Part shown: in pieces, positions 8,335-17,129 of the stretch | Layout: each line of letters starts with the position of its first letter | Numbering within the stretch: position 1 is the first letter of the stretch | NCBI GenBank assembly: GCA_024281055.1 | Contig: JAMXLF010000045.1 | Span: 60,250-124,249, forward strand | Length of the DNA: 64,000 nt | Direction: 5' to 3' | Origin: Geobacteraceae bacterium | GTDB lineage: Bacteria; Desulfobacterota; Desulfuromonadia; Geobacterales; Geobacteraceae | Notes under the pieces: model-generated | Databases searched by the model: none | What the model was told of the DNA's origin: nothing | What the model saw: only the letters and a program-made list of their open reading frames with translations | Position numbers and translations under genes: made by a program

Positions 8335-8447
8335 GTTAGACGTTAGATGTGAGACGTGAGACGTGAGATGCAAAACCCTTGATTGCCAGATGCTGAGTAT
8401 ACGGTTTTCGCTTCTCGCGTCTCACGTCTGACGTTTTACGTCTCACC
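8335..8447. repeat. Word-repeat hairpin (GTGAGACGT words) between livG and livF
   Basis: The left arm has reiterated GTTAGAC / GTGAGAC words (8335-8370). The right arm has the complementary GTCTCAC / GTCTGAC words (8418-8447). The arms can fold on each other across a loop of about 45 bases. No gene or known regulatory motif is seen here. Confidence 0.65.
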
Positions 8448-8451
8448 GCCG

Positions 8452-9165
8452 TTATTCCTGTCCCAGGTATGCCGCTACGACGTCCGGGTTAGTGACGATC
8501 TCCTCCGGGCTCCCCTCGGCCAGCTTCTCCCCCGAGTTGATGACCACGATCCGGTCGGAGATGCGCATGATCGCCTTCATGTCGTGCTCGATGACCATCT
8601 GGGTGATGCCGTGCCGCTTGATGTCGAGGATCAGCCGGATGATCTCGTCGCTCTCGGCGGGGTTCAGCCCCCCCATCACCTCGTCCAGGAGGAGGAGTAC
8701 CGGTTTGGTGGCCAGGACCCGGGCCACCTCCAGCTTTTTCCGCTCGCCGATGGGGAGCCCGCCGGCAAGGAATCCCGCCTTGTGGTCGAGCCTCACGACC
8801 TGCAGCTGCTCCATGGCTACCGCCCGGGCCGTCTTGAGGGAATTGGTCCGGCAGAGCGCTCCGACCATGACGTTGTCGAGGACCGACATCTTCGCCAGGG
8901 GGCGGACCTTCTGCCAGGTCCGCGCCATCCCCAGCTTGCAGACCCGGTCCGGCTGCAGGCCGTTCATTCGCCTCCCCTTGAAGAGGACCTCGCCGCGGGA
9001 CGGGGGGTAGTAGCCGGTAATGCAGTTGAACAGGGTGGTCTTCCCGGCGCCGTTGGGGCCGATCAGTCCCATGATGAGCCCCTCTTCGATGGCGAAGGAG
9101 ACATCGGAGTTGGCGGCCAGGCCGCCGAAGAACTTGCTCACATGATTTATTTCCAGGATGGCCAT
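8452..9165 (-). CDS. livG: Branched-chain amino acid ABC transporter ATP-binding protein LivG
   Basis: A 237-residue ABC ATPase: Walker A GPNGAGKTT, Q-loop region ARTWQKVRPL, a divergent signature LPIGERKKLEVARVL in place of LSGGQ, Walker B LLLLDEVMGGL and the switch His in MVIEHDM. The divergent signature is common in LivG-type subunits. It sits 6 bases after livM on the same strand, so the two are transcribed together. It pairs with LivF to power LivH-LivM. Confidence 0.93.
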   Translation of the reverse strand: MAILEINHVSKFFGGLAANSDVSFAIEEGLIMGLIGPNGAGKTTLFNCITGYYPPSRGEVLFKGRRMNGLQPDRVCKLGMARTWQKVRPLAKMSVLDNVMVGALCRTNSLKTARAVAMEQLQVVRLDHKAGFLAGGLPIGERKKLEVARVLATKPVLLLLDEVMGGLNPAESDEIIRLILDIKRHGITQMVIEHDMKAIMRISDRIVVINSGEKLAEGSPEEIVTNPDVVAAYLGQE

Positions 9166-9171
9166 GGCCGG

Positions 9172-10239
9172 TTACCTCTTTCTGGCGGACATTTTCCTGA
9201 CGAAGCCGATCACCCCGTCCGGCATGAACAGGATGACCACCACCACCAGAATGCCGTAAATGAGGACGTGGGCATGGGCCAGGTGCTCCTTGAGGAACAC
9301 GCCCAGCCCCGAGTCCTCCTTGACGAGCCCGGAATTGATCAGCCCCTGGGCGATAAGATTGCTACGCAGTGCCTCGGACAGGGGGACCAGGACCAGCGAA
9401 CCGATCACGGGCCCGAAGATAGTACCGATCCCGCCGATGATGGCGATCAACACGATCTGGACCGACAGGTCGAGGGGAAGCACCGTGGTCGGATCGATGA
9501 ATTTGATGTAGATCGCATAGAAGGCGCCGGCAAGGGAGGTCATCATCGCCGAGAGAGCGAGGGCGATGTTCTTGTAGAGGGAGAGATTGATGCCGAGGGA
9601 ATGGGCGGCGTCCTGGTCCTCGCGGATTGCCTGGAAGAAATAACCGAGCTTGGAATTCTGCACCCCCCAGGTGGCCAGGATGGTGAGGAGCGCCAGGGTC
9701 AGGCCGATGTAATAGAAGGGCACCTTGGAGACGAAGTCGGTGATCACCGTTTCGCCGATCTTGAACGGCGGCAGGTCCGAGAGGAGGATCCCTTCGGCGC
9801 CGTTGGTGACGCTCGGGGTGTTGAGCACCGTAAGGCGGACGATTTCTGCCACGGCGATGGAGGCGAGGACGAAGTAGGGTCCCCGCAGGCGGAAGCAGAT
9901 GCTGCCGATGACGAGGGACAGGACGAGGGCGGCGGCGATCCCGGCCCAGACACCCTTCCAGGGGGCGATCTCCCATTTCTGCAGCAGGATCAGGGTACCG
10001 TAAGCCCCCGCCCCGAAGTATGCGGCGTGGCCGACGGAGTACTGTCCGGTGTAACCGCCGATGATGTTCCAGCTCTCCCCCATGATGGTGCTGAGAAAGA
10101 GGAGGATCATCATATGGAGGGCATAGGGGCTTTCGACGAAGGAAGGGAAGGCGTAGAGAGCCGCCAGCACCAGAAGGGCAGCGACGGCTCCCACCGTCGA
10201 AAATCCCCCCTCCGCACTCTTTTTCGAGATGTCGTTCAT
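9172..10239 (-). CDS. livM: Branched-chain amino acid ABC transporter permease LivM
   Basis: A 355-residue inner-membrane permease with about nine hydrophobic segments and the LivM landmark GYTGQYSVGHAAYFGAGAYG. The C-terminal part carries the IGGIGTIFGPVIGSLVLVP signature of this permease family. The start used (MNDISKK) follows CCGGAG by 8 bases; a longer frame to 10332 overlaps livH and lacks family similarity. It lies 16 bases downstream of livH, within the operon livK-H-M-G-F. Confidence 0.92.
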   Translation of the reverse strand: MNDISKKSAEGGFSTVGAVAALLVLAALYAFPSFVESPYALHMMILLFLSTIMGESWNIIGGYTGQYSVGHAAYFGAGAYGTLILLQKWEIAPWKGVWAGIAAALVLSLVIGSICFRLRGPYFVLASIAVAEIVRLTVLNTPSVTNGAEGILLSDLPPFKIGETVITDFVSKVPFYYIGLTLALLTILATWGVQNSKLGYFFQAIREDQDAAHSLGINLSLYKNIALALSAMMTSLAGAFYAIYIKFIDPTTVLPLDLSVQIVLIAIIGGIGTIFGPVIGSLVLVPLSEALRSNLIAQGLINSGLVKEDSGLGVFLKEHLAHAHVLIYGILVVVVILFMPDGVIGFVRKMSARKR

Positions 10240-10255
10240 GTCGCAGTCGCTCCGG

Positions 10256-11128
10256 TTACATGCGTGATCTGCCGAGAAGGCCGGATGGTTTGACGAGGAG
10301 GACCAGGAGGAAGATGGCGAAGACCAGGACATCCTTCCAGTCGGAGGAGATGGCGACTGCGCCCACCGATTCGACGATTCCGATGATGATCCCTCCCAGG
10401 GTGGCGCCGACGATGCTCCCCATACCGCCGAGGACGGTGATGACGAAGGCCTTCAGGGTAAAGGCGCTCCCCACCTGAGGAAAGATATAGTAGGTCGGGG
10501 AGATAAGCGCCCCGGCCGTGCCAGCCATCGCCGCGCCGATGCCGAAGGCGAGCATCGACATCCTGCTGACATTGATTCCCATCAGCTGTGCCGCTTCCCG
10601 GTCCTGGGCGGTAGCCCGGATTGCCTGTCCGGTGTCGGTTTTCATCAGGAACCAGTAGAGAATCGCGGTGATCACCACGGTGATGATGAAAGACGCGGTG
10701 AGGGGCTGAGAGATGGATATCTCGCCCAGCTTGAAGCTGCCGGACGAGTAGGAGGTGGTGAGGATCTTGTAGTCGGAGGTGAAGGCGAGCATGGCCGAGT
10801 TGCTAATGATCAGGCCGAGGCCGATGGTGAGCAGGATCTGGTTCTGCGGCAGGGTGCCGATGATCCGGTTGATGAAGACCTTCTGCAGGAAGGCGCCGAA
10901 CAGGAACATCAGCGGAATGGTTATGACGATCGAGACGAAGGGATCGACATGGAACAGAGTAAAGAGATAGAACGTCAGGTACATCCCGACCATCATGATG
11001 TCACCGTGGGCAAAGTTGATGACTCGCATGACGCCGAAGATGATGGTCAGGCCGATGCCGATCAGCGCGTAGACGCCGCCGATGAGGATGCCGCTGATGA
11101 GGGACTGCAGAAAGACCGAAAGGGTCAT
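10256..11128 (-). CDS. livH: Branched-chain amino acid ABC transporter permease LivH
   Basis: A 290-residue permease with eight or so membrane spans. It opens with SGILIGGVYALIGIGLTIIF and contains VINFAHGDIMMVGMY and the VLGGMGSIVGATLGGIIIG signature, all typical of LivH. It forms the transmembrane pore with LivM. It is separated from the binding-protein gene livK by 91 bases that are mostly a word-repeat hairpin, which could attenuate transcription or protect the upstream message; that is inference. Confidence 0.93.
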   Translation of the reverse strand: MTLSVFLQSLISGILIGGVYALIGIGLTIIFGVMRVINFAHGDIMMVGMYLTFYLFTLFHVDPFVSIVITIPLMFLFGAFLQKVFINRIIGTLPQNQILLTIGLGLIISNSAMLAFTSDYKILTTSYSSGSFKLGEISISQPLTASFIITVVITAILYWFLMKTDTGQAIRATAQDREAAQLMGINVSRMSMLAFGIGAAMAGTAGALISPTYYIFPQVGSAFTLKAFVITVLGGMGSIVGATLGGIIIGIVESVGAVAISSDWKDVLVFAIFLLVLLVKPSGLLGRSRM

Positions 11129-11144
11129 GGAAAGCTCCGGATTC

Positions 11145-11216
11145 GGGACCGGGGATCGGGGATCAGGGACCGGGGAAGCAACCCCTGATCACCGGTCCCC
11201 GGTCCCTGGTCCCGGT
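11145..11216. repeat. Word-repeat hairpin (GGGACCGGGGATC words) between livK and livH
   Basis: Left arm GGGACCGGGGATCGGGGATC and a further copy; right arm GATCACCGGTCCCCGGTCCC. The arms are mutually complementary and contain reiterated 7-8 base words. The fold sits exactly between the highly expressed binding protein and the permease gene. Confidence 0.65.
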
Positions 11217-11219
11217 TCT

Positions 11220-12374
11220 TTATTTCCACCTGAACGGGTAGATCGGTGCCCTGGTCTTGTACTTGGTCGGGTAGACCGTTTCGTACTGGCCGTTCTGGAT
11301 CTGCTGGACCAGCATCTCGTGGTTGTTCTGGTTGTTGAATTTCCCGTAGTCGACGAACTTCACCTGACCCATGATTCCGTTCCAGGAGCCGCTCTTGAGC
11401 CCGGCCCTGGTCTTGTCGCGATTGCCGCCGTTCTTGGCCGCGGTCTCCGCCATGATGATCATCGCTTCATAGGCACAGGCGGCGTGGTAGGTGGGCTCCT
11501 TGTGGTATTTCGCCTTGTAGCGCTTGTAGAAATCCTTCGCGCCGGGCCAGTTCACGTCCTCCGTCCACTGGGTGCTGGAGAAGACCAGGTTGGAGACGTC
11601 TTTCTGTTTCAGGAACTGGTCGGTGGTGAAGCCGGCGCCTGCGCCAAGAAAAGCCTTCGGGGTGAGGCCGATTTCCTTCGACTGGCGCATGAGGGTGATA
11701 GCGTCAACCTCGTAGGAGACCATGAACACCAGGTCGGGGTTGAGGGCCTTGATCTTGGTGAGGGTGGAGCGGAAGTCGGGGGCTCCCTTCTGGTACTTCT
11801 CGTCGGCCACTTCCTTCAGACCGATTTTTTTGGCGTATTCCTTGGCGGTCTTCACCGTGGAGATGCCGAAATCGGTGTTGGCGTAAACGTAGGCGATGGT
11901 CTTCGGTTTGCCCAGTGTGAGGACGGCATCCATGAGGACTGAGGAGTAAACGTCGGCCGGTGCGTTGAGGCGGAAGACGTACTTGTATCCCTTCTGGGTG
12001 ATCTCTTCCTTGGCGGCGGCCGGAACCAGAAGCGGCACCTTGTACTGGTCGGCGCGGCTGGCCACGGCGTTGGCGCAGGCGGAGGTGTAGGGACCGACCA
12101 CGCCGGCCACGTTGTCGCGGGTGGCGAGTTTCTCGAAGGCCGAGAGGGATTTTTCCGGCTTGCCGGTGTCATCCTCTTTTACCAGATCGACGTCTATTCC
12201 CTTTTTCTTCAGGTCCTCGACTGCCAGGGCCACGCCGTTGGTGAGGTTTTCACCGATGGGGGCTTCGGCCCCTGTGATCGTGTTGATGAAGCCGATCTTG
12301 ACCTTCGCGGCCATGGACATGCCGGGGAGGGCCAGCATCACGGCCAGTGTCATCCCGATAACCCGTTTCATCAT
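11220..12374 (-). CDS. livK: Branched-chain amino acid ABC transporter substrate-binding protein
   Basis: A 384-residue periplasmic binding protein with a Sec signal peptide (MMKRVIGMTLAVMLALPGMSMAA, cleavage near 23), then KVKIGFINTITGAEAPIGENLTNG, the Liv/Leu binding-protein N-terminus. GVVGPYTSACANAV and VPLLVPAAAKEEITQKG match the ligand-pocket region of this type I fold. It captures branched-chain amino acids, or another ligand (the family also takes aromatic compounds and amides), and delivers them to LivHM. AAGGAGG is 4 bases from the first ATG and 7 from the second, so translation may begin one codon later. It is the first gene of the operon. Confidence 0.92.
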   Translation of the reverse strand: MMKRVIGMTLAVMLALPGMSMAAKVKIGFINTITGAEAPIGENLTNGVALAVEDLKKKGIDVDLVKEDDTGKPEKSLSAFEKLATRDNVAGVVGPYTSACANAVASRADQYKVPLLVPAAAKEEITQKGYKYVFRLNAPADVYSSVLMDAVLTLGKPKTIAYVYANTDFGISTVKTAKEYAKKIGLKEVADEKYQKGAPDFRSTLTKIKALNPDLVFMVSYEVDAITLMRQSKEIGLTPKAFLGAGAGFTTDQFLKQKDVSNLVFSSTQWTEDVNWPGAKDFYKRYKAKYHKEPTYHAACAYEAMIIMAETAAKNGGNRDKTRAGLKSGSWNGIMGQVKFVDYGKFNNQNNHEMLVQQIQNGQYETVYPTKYKTRAPIYPFRWK

Positions 12375-12709
12375 CGTACCTCCTTATTAATATGACATTA
12401 CTGCTTGTTAATGATACCTTAAAAAACGGCAGAACGCTACTTCCGGACGTTATTTACAGGATGAAAGGCAGTCCGTCCGTGGGGTGGCAGCCTCCATTCC
12501 ATTGTTTTGCTCGTGACTTCCCATGCATGAACCAGTTACGGGTAAATTACATCAACATGTTGTTTGTAGTGAGATACTGTTTTATTTCGTAAGCAAGTTG
12601 GGTGCCACGGCCCGGTGATTCCATAACCTGCTGGATTTGTGGGTTTCTTCCCGACGAAGCCCTGAGAAAATTTAGATTCGGAAATAGTGCGATGGCGATA
12701 ATTGGCCAT

Positions 12710-12732
12710 GTTGGTGGCTAAAATTAGCCAAC
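12710..12732. promoter_or_regulatory. Palindrome upstream of ubiD-family gene, candidate operator
   Basis: GTTGG-t-GGCTAA and TTAGCC-AAC form a near-perfect inverted repeat around AA, about 90 bases before the decarboxylase start. The 446-base gap between livK and this gene also holds CAACATGTTG at 12553-12562. No RNA gene or further ORF is convincing in the gap, and no clear -35/-10 pair was found. Confidence 0.4.
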
Positions 12733-12820
12733 AGGGATGGCATTCTTTTGTGTTGACTTGTCCCGGCAGGTGAATTACAACGTGCCTTTGGAAGTGCTAT
12801 CCGGGAGCAAGGAAAGCGGC

Positions 12821-14659
12821 ATGGGATACCGAAATCTGCAGGAGTGCGTCAGGGACCTGGAAGGGAAGGGGGATCTCGTCCGCATCGGACGGGAGGTCGA
12901 CCCGCACCTGGAAGCGGGTGCCATCCAGCGCCGGGTCTACCGGGCTGCCGGGCCGGCACTCCTCTTCACCAACGTGAAGGGGTGCCGGTTCCCGATGCTC
13001 GGCAACCTGTTCGGCACACTGGCACGGACCCGGTATCTCTTCCGCGACACGCTCGCGGACATCGAGCGTCTCGTCAGGCTCAAGATCGAGCCGCAGGCAC
13101 TCCTCCGGAACCCTCTGGCATTCGCCGGCACCGTGCCGGCGGCGCTCCACCTCCTCCCGAAGAAAGTCTTTTCCGGCCCCGTCCGCGCCCACCGGACCAC
13201 CATCGGGGAACTTCCCCAGCTCAAGTCCTGGCCCGACGACGGCGGGGCGTTCATAACCCTTCCCCAGGTTTACTCGGAGAGCGTTGCCCAGCCCGGCGTC
13301 CGGGGCTCGAACCTCGGCATGTACCGGGTGCAGCTCTCCGGCGGCTGTTACCAGCCGGACCGGGAGATCGGGCTCCACTACCAGATCCACCGCGGCATCG
13401 GCGTCCACCATGCCGAGGCCATCGAACGGGGAGTGCCGTTCCGGGTGAACATCTTCGTCGGCGGACCGCCGGCCCTGACTGTGGCCGCGGTCATGCCACT
13501 CCCCGAAGGGATGCCGGAACTCTCGTTCGCCGGGCTCCTGGGGGGTCACCGGCTGCGGATGGTCTGTCGGCCGGGAGAGCTGCCCATGCCGGCCGAGGCC
13601 GACTTCTGCATCACCGGCATCATCGACCCGGCCAGGACTCTTCCCGAGGGGCCGTTCGGCGACCATCTCGGCTATTACAGCCTCGCCCACGATTTTCCGG
13701 TGCTGCAGGTGGAGAGCGTCTGGTACCGGGAAGGCGCCATCTGGCCCTTCACCACCGTCGGCCGCCCCCCCCAGGAAGATACCACCTTCGGCACCTTCAT
13801 CCACGAGTTGACCGGCCCGCTCATCCCCACGGTCGTTCCCGGCGTGCAGGGGGTCCACGCGGTGGATGCCGCCGGGGTTCATCCGCTCCTCCTCGCCGTC
13901 GGCTCGGAACGCTACCTCCCTTACGCGGAGGCGCGGGAACCCCGGGAGCTTCTCACTATTGCCAACGCCATCCTCGGCCAGGGGCAGCTCTCCCTTGCCA
14001 AGTACCTGTGGATCTGTGCCCACGAGGACAACCCTCCCGATCTCCACGACATTGCCCCCTTCTTCCGGCACATGCTCGAACGGGTCGACTGGCGGCGGGA
14101 TCTTCACTTCCAGACGGAGACCACCATCGACACCCTCGACTATTCCGGCACTGCCCTCAACAAGGGGTCCAAGGTGGCCATCGCCGCCGTCGGCGCCAGG
14201 CGGCGTGAGCTGCCGACCGAGGTTCCTGGGGATCTCCGTCTACCCGATGGATTCTGCACGCCCCGGCTCTGCCTCCCCGGCGTCCTGGCCGTGCGCGGCC
14301 CCGTCTGCACGGCTTCCCGCGGCTGCGACGACCCGGTCATGACCGCGTTTGCCAACGCCTTCGATCCCGGCGATGCCATCAACGCCTTTCCCCTCGTGGT
14401 GGTGGTCGACGACAGCGAGTTTGTCAGCCGTACCCTCGACAACTTCCTCTGGGTCACCTTCACCCGCTCCAACCCGGCCACCGACATCTACGGGATCGGG
14501 AGCGGCACGCGCTGCAAGCACTGGGGATGCACGGGCGCCCTCATCATCGATGCGCGGAGCAAGCCCCACCACGCCCCGCCCCTGGTGAACGATCCGGCAA
14601 TCGAGAAGAGGGTGGATGCCCTCGGCGCACCGGGCGGGCCGCTCCACGGGATAATTTAG
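12821..14659 (+). CDS. UbiD family decarboxylase
   Basis: A 612-residue UbiD-family protein. Characteristic stretches include NLGMYRVQLSG, YQIHRGIGVHHA, the EGPFGDHLGYYS region and VWYREGAIWPFTTVGRPPQED, with the Arg/Glu residues that hold prenylated FMN and metal in this family. UbiD enzymes carry out reversible decarboxylation of aromatic or unsaturated acids with prFMN made by UbiX; in this group they occur in ubiquinone/menaquinone steps and in degradation of aromatic compounds. No ubiX is nearby. The start has AAGGAAAG 5 bases upstream. At 612 residues it is longer than E. coli UbiD (about 497). A nitroreductase-family gene follows after 12 bases. Confidence 0.88.
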   Translation: MGYRNLQECVRDLEGKGDLVRIGREVDPHLEAGAIQRRVYRAAGPALLFTNVKGCRFPMLGNLFGTLARTRYLFRDTLADIERLVRLKIEPQALLRNPLAFAGTVPAALHLLPKKVFSGPVRAHRTTIGELPQLKSWPDDGGAFITLPQVYSESVAQPGVRGSNLGMYRVQLSGGCYQPDREIGLHYQIHRGIGVHHAEAIERGVPFRVNIFVGGPPALTVAAVMPLPEGMPELSFAGLLGGHRLRMVCRPGELPMPAEADFCITGIIDPARTLPEGPFGDHLGYYSLAHDFPVLQVESVWYREGAIWPFTTVGRPPQEDTTFGTFIHELTGPLIPTVVPGVQGVHAVDAAGVHPLLLAVGSERYLPYAEAREPRELLTIANAILGQGQLSLAKYLWICAHEDNPPDLHDIAPFFRHMLERVDWRRDLHFQTETTIDTLDYSGTALNKGSKVAIAAVGARRRELPTEVPGDLRLPDGFCTPRLCLPGVLAVRGPVCTASRGCDDPVMTAFANAFDPGDAINAFPLVVVVDDSEFVSRTLDNFLWVTFTRSNPATDIYGIGSGTRCKHWGCTGALIIDARSKPHHAPPLVNDPAIEKRVDALGAPGGPLHGII

Positions 14660-14671
14660 GAGAAATGTTCG

Positions 14672-15175
14672 ATGGAACTGCTTGAAGGCATCTACAGCCG
14701 TCGCAGCGTGCGGGACTTTACGGACGAGCCGGTCTCCCGGGAAGATCTCATTGAGATACTGAAGGCGGGCTCCTGGGCGCCGTCGGGGCTCAACAACCAG
14801 CCGTGGCGGTTCGCCATCGTCCGGGACGGGGCAAAGCGGGGTGAGCTTGCGAAGCTCACCCGGTACCGGCACATCATCGACGGGGCGCCGGCGGCATTGG
14901 CTGTCTTCTGCGACCGGGAGGCCATGTACAACGAGGTGAAGGATCACCAGGGGATCGGTGCCTGCCTCCAGAACATGCTTCTGGCGGCTCATGGCCTCGG
15001 ACTCGGCGCGGTATGGCTCGGGGAGATTCTCAACCGGTGTGATGACGTGAGGAGGCTCCTGGAGGTGCCGGAAGGGCTGGAACTCATGGCCGTGATCGCC
15101 GTGGGGCATCCCGCACGGCGCGATCAGCGCCCGAACCGCAAGTGTCTGGCGGAGCTCCTGGTAAAGGAATTCTAA
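14672..15175 (+). CDS. Nitroreductase family protein
   Basis: A 167-residue FMN-dependent nitroreductase-fold protein: IYSRRSVRDFTDEPV (FMN-phosphate Arg pair), WAPSGLNNQPWRF and GLGAVWLGEIL near the C-terminus. The family reduces nitro groups, quinones or other electron acceptors with NAD(P)H. It is only 12 bases behind the UbiD-family gene, so the two form an operon. A joint role in processing an aromatic or unsaturated acid is possible but not shown. Short forms of this size are common in anaerobes. Confidence 0.87.
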   Translation: MELLEGIYSRRSVRDFTDEPVSREDLIEILKAGSWAPSGLNNQPWRFAIVRDGAKRGELAKLTRYRHIIDGAPAALAVFCDREAMYNEVKDHQGIGACLQNMLLAAHGLGLGAVWLGEILNRCDDVRRLLEVPEGLELMAVIAVGHPARRDQRPNRKCLAELLVKEF

Positions 15176-15240
15176 GCCGGCTGCCAACAGGCAGGGGAAG
15201 AGGCGGCGGGTTGTGTCCTAATCCACGGCACTTTCCCTGA

Positions 15241-15534
15241 TTACCTGGTTTTGAAGGTCGTGCAGTCCGGATGGCCCTGGTGCAGTCCTACCTTGATGCC
15301 GGGCGCCGAACATTCCAGATTTGTGTTGAACGTACAGCTGTCCACCTTGCAGGCTCCCACACCGCCGATCGTGTCGGCAACCCCGCCCTTTTTTGCGGCG
15401 TGCACGTAAGTATCGCAGCAGGCGCACACCTCCGGCCCCCCGACGGTGATGGCCAGGGCATGGCATTCCTTGTTCCGGTTATATGAGCAATCGGCGACGT
15501 CACACGCGGAAATCTTCGACATCTTCATGGCCAT
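15241..15534 (-). CDS. DUF1540 domain-containing protein, two repeats
   Basis: A 97-residue cysteine-rich cytoplasmic protein with two copies of the DUF1540 pattern: ISACDVADCSYNRNKECHA near the start, and VGACKVDSCTFNTNLECSA from about 57, each followed by a Gly/Val turn and more Cys (CACCDTYVH; HPDCTTF). The pattern suggests metal binding; the function is unknown. The start used has AGAGGAG nine bases upstream; the longer frame to 15657 runs through the promoter and is rejected. Confidence 0.85.
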   Translation of the reverse strand: MAMKMSKISACDVADCSYNRNKECHALAITVGGPEVCACCDTYVHAAKKGGVADTIGGVGACKVDSCTFNTNLECSAPGIKVGLHQGHPDCTTFKTR

Positions 15535-15577
15535 AGGGTGTTTCTCCTCTCCTTTGCCGCCACCCCTTCCGTCCTTA

Positions 15578-15605
15578 CTTTTAGCACTGTCCGACAGGTT
15601 GTCAA
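15578..15605 (-). promoter_or_regulatory. Promoter of the DUF1540 gene
   Basis: On the minus strand a perfect TTGACA (15600-15605), a 16-base spacer and TAAAAG (15578-15583), about 45 bases upstream of the start codon. Confidence 0.55.
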
Positions 15606-15767
15606 GTACCCTCCAAAAAGGTCGTATCCAGCCATTTTTCGCCACTTCGTTCTCCACCCATGCTGAGAAGCATATCGCTAATTTTACTCACGTTTGACGC
15701 ATGTCAAAGAAACCGGGTGCAAAAGCTGGTAGCGTAAGACATCTCTTTCCTTAACATCGGAGGTGCC

Positions 15768-17102
15768 ATGTCGAAACCCGCGCAACCGGCCGCGAAGCAG
15801 GAAACCTCGCTTCCCGCGCTTGAAGCCCACCCCGCCAAGCTCTTTGTCGAAACCACCACCAGCTGCAACCTCGGCTGCTTCATGTGCGTCAAGCAGACGG
15901 ACGGCTGCGCGATGACCGAGGGGGAGATGTCGCCGTCCCTGTTCGCGGCGCTCACGCCCGCCTTCCCCCGCCTCGAAGCGCTGGTCCTGAACGGTATCGG
16001 AGAGCCGCTCCTCAACCCGCACCTGGAAGAGTTCATGCGGAGCGCCAGGAGGAGCATGCCAGCGTCGGGGTGGATCGGCTTCCAGTCGAACGGCCTCCTC
16101 CTCACCGATGCCCGGGCGTTTTCATTGGTCGAGGCCGGGCTCGACAAGATCTGCCTCTCCATCGACGGGGCCTCGCCGGAGACCTTCCGGAAGGTCCGCG
16201 AGGGGGGTGAACTCACGGCGATCGAGCGCGCCTTTGCGGCGCTCGCGGCGGCAAAGGCGCAGTGCAAAAGACCGGAGGTGCAGGTGGGGATCGAGTTCGT
16301 GGCGATGCGGAGCAACCTCCGGGAGCTCCCCGCGGCGCTTCGCTGGGGCGCTGAGCAGGGCGCCACCTTCGCCATCGTCACCCACGTCCTTCCCTATGAC
16401 GAGCGGCACGCGGGGGAGGCTGCCTATACGACCTGCACCGACGAGGCGCTCGCGCTGTTCAGTGAGTACCGGGAAGAGGCAAAGCGGCAGGGGATCGATC
16501 TCAACAGCTATGCCGGGTCGCGCTGGCGATTCACCCGGAACCCTGCCGAACAGAGGGTCGTTGCGCTCGTCGACGCCATGAAGAATGAGGCAAAGCGGCG
16601 TGACATCTTCATCGACCTGAAGAAGCTCCTTCAGGTGGACGCCACCGCGATGGGGGAGGTCGCTGCGGTGTTTGCCGAGGCGGAGGCCATGGCGCAGGAG
16701 CATGGCCTTGAGCTCCGGCTCCCCGACGTTGCCCTGCGGGAAAAGCGCCGCTGCGGCTTCGTCGAAGAGGGTGGGGCGTTCGTCTCCTGGGACGGGAAGG
16801 TCTCCCCCTGCTACTTCCTCTGGCACCGCTACAGCTGCTTTGCGAGCGGCTGGCAGCAGCCGGTGCAGCCGAAGGTGTTCGGCACCCTGGGGGAGCGGGA
16901 GATCCTCGATATCTGGAATGACCCGGCGTTCCGCGCGTTCCGCGCTAATGTGCTTGCGAAGGACTACCCAAACTGTTCCGCGTGCGGCCTTGCCCCATGC
17001 GACTACGTCCAGACCGACGATTTTCAGCAGGATTGCCACATCAAGGAGGTCCCGTGCGGCGCGTGTCTGTGGTGCATGGGGGTGTTCCAGTGTCTGCACT
17101 AA
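15768..17102 (+). CDS. Radical SAM/SPASM maturase, Cys-rich C-terminus
   Basis: A 444-residue protein. The radical SAM cluster motif is CX3CX2C (Cys33, Cys37, Cys40), followed by the GIGEPLLNP glycine motif. The C-terminal SPASM-type region is unusually rich in Cys: RRCGFVEEGG, SPCYFLW, YSCFASGW, NCSACGLAPCDYVQ, DCHIKEVPCGACLWCMGVFQC. This should hold extra [4Fe-4S] clusters. It resembles the group annotated as metalloenzyme radical SAM/SPASM maturases in Geobacter, but no candidate metalloenzyme is adjacent, so the substrate is unknown. The start follows TCGGAGGTGCC, a good ribosome site. It is followed after 27 bases by the damaged HPP gene. Confidence 0.88.
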   Translation: MSKPAQPAAKQETSLPALEAHPAKLFVETTTSCNLGCFMCVKQTDGCAMTEGEMSPSLFAALTPAFPRLEALVLNGIGEPLLNPHLEEFMRSARRSMPASGWIGFQSNGLLLTDARAFSLVEAGLDKICLSIDGASPETFRKVREGGELTAIERAFAALAAAKAQCKRPEVQVGIEFVAMRSNLRELPAALRWGAEQGATFAIVTHVLPYDERHAGEAAYTTCTDEALALFSEYREEAKRQGIDLNSYAGSRWRFTRNPAEQRVVALVDAMKNEAKRRDIFIDLKKLLQVDATAMGEVAAVFAEAEAMAQEHGLELRLPDVALREKRRCGFVEEGGAFVSWDGKVSPCYFLWHRYSCFASGWQQPVQPKVFGTLGEREILDIWNDPAFRAFRANVLAKDYPNCSACGLAPCDYVQTDDFQQDCHIKEVPCGACLWCMGVFQCLH

Positions 17103-17129
17103 CAGGGGTTAGAGAAGGGAGTCGAAGTA

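Noticed and set aside
8383..10293. 636-codon plus-strand frame opposite livG/livM
   Set aside because: Shadow of the liv genes; composition (Asp, Gly, His runs) is typical of antisense reading.
12797..14107. 436-codon antisense frame within the UbiD-family gene
   Set aside because: Shadow frame; the plus strand carries all family motifs.
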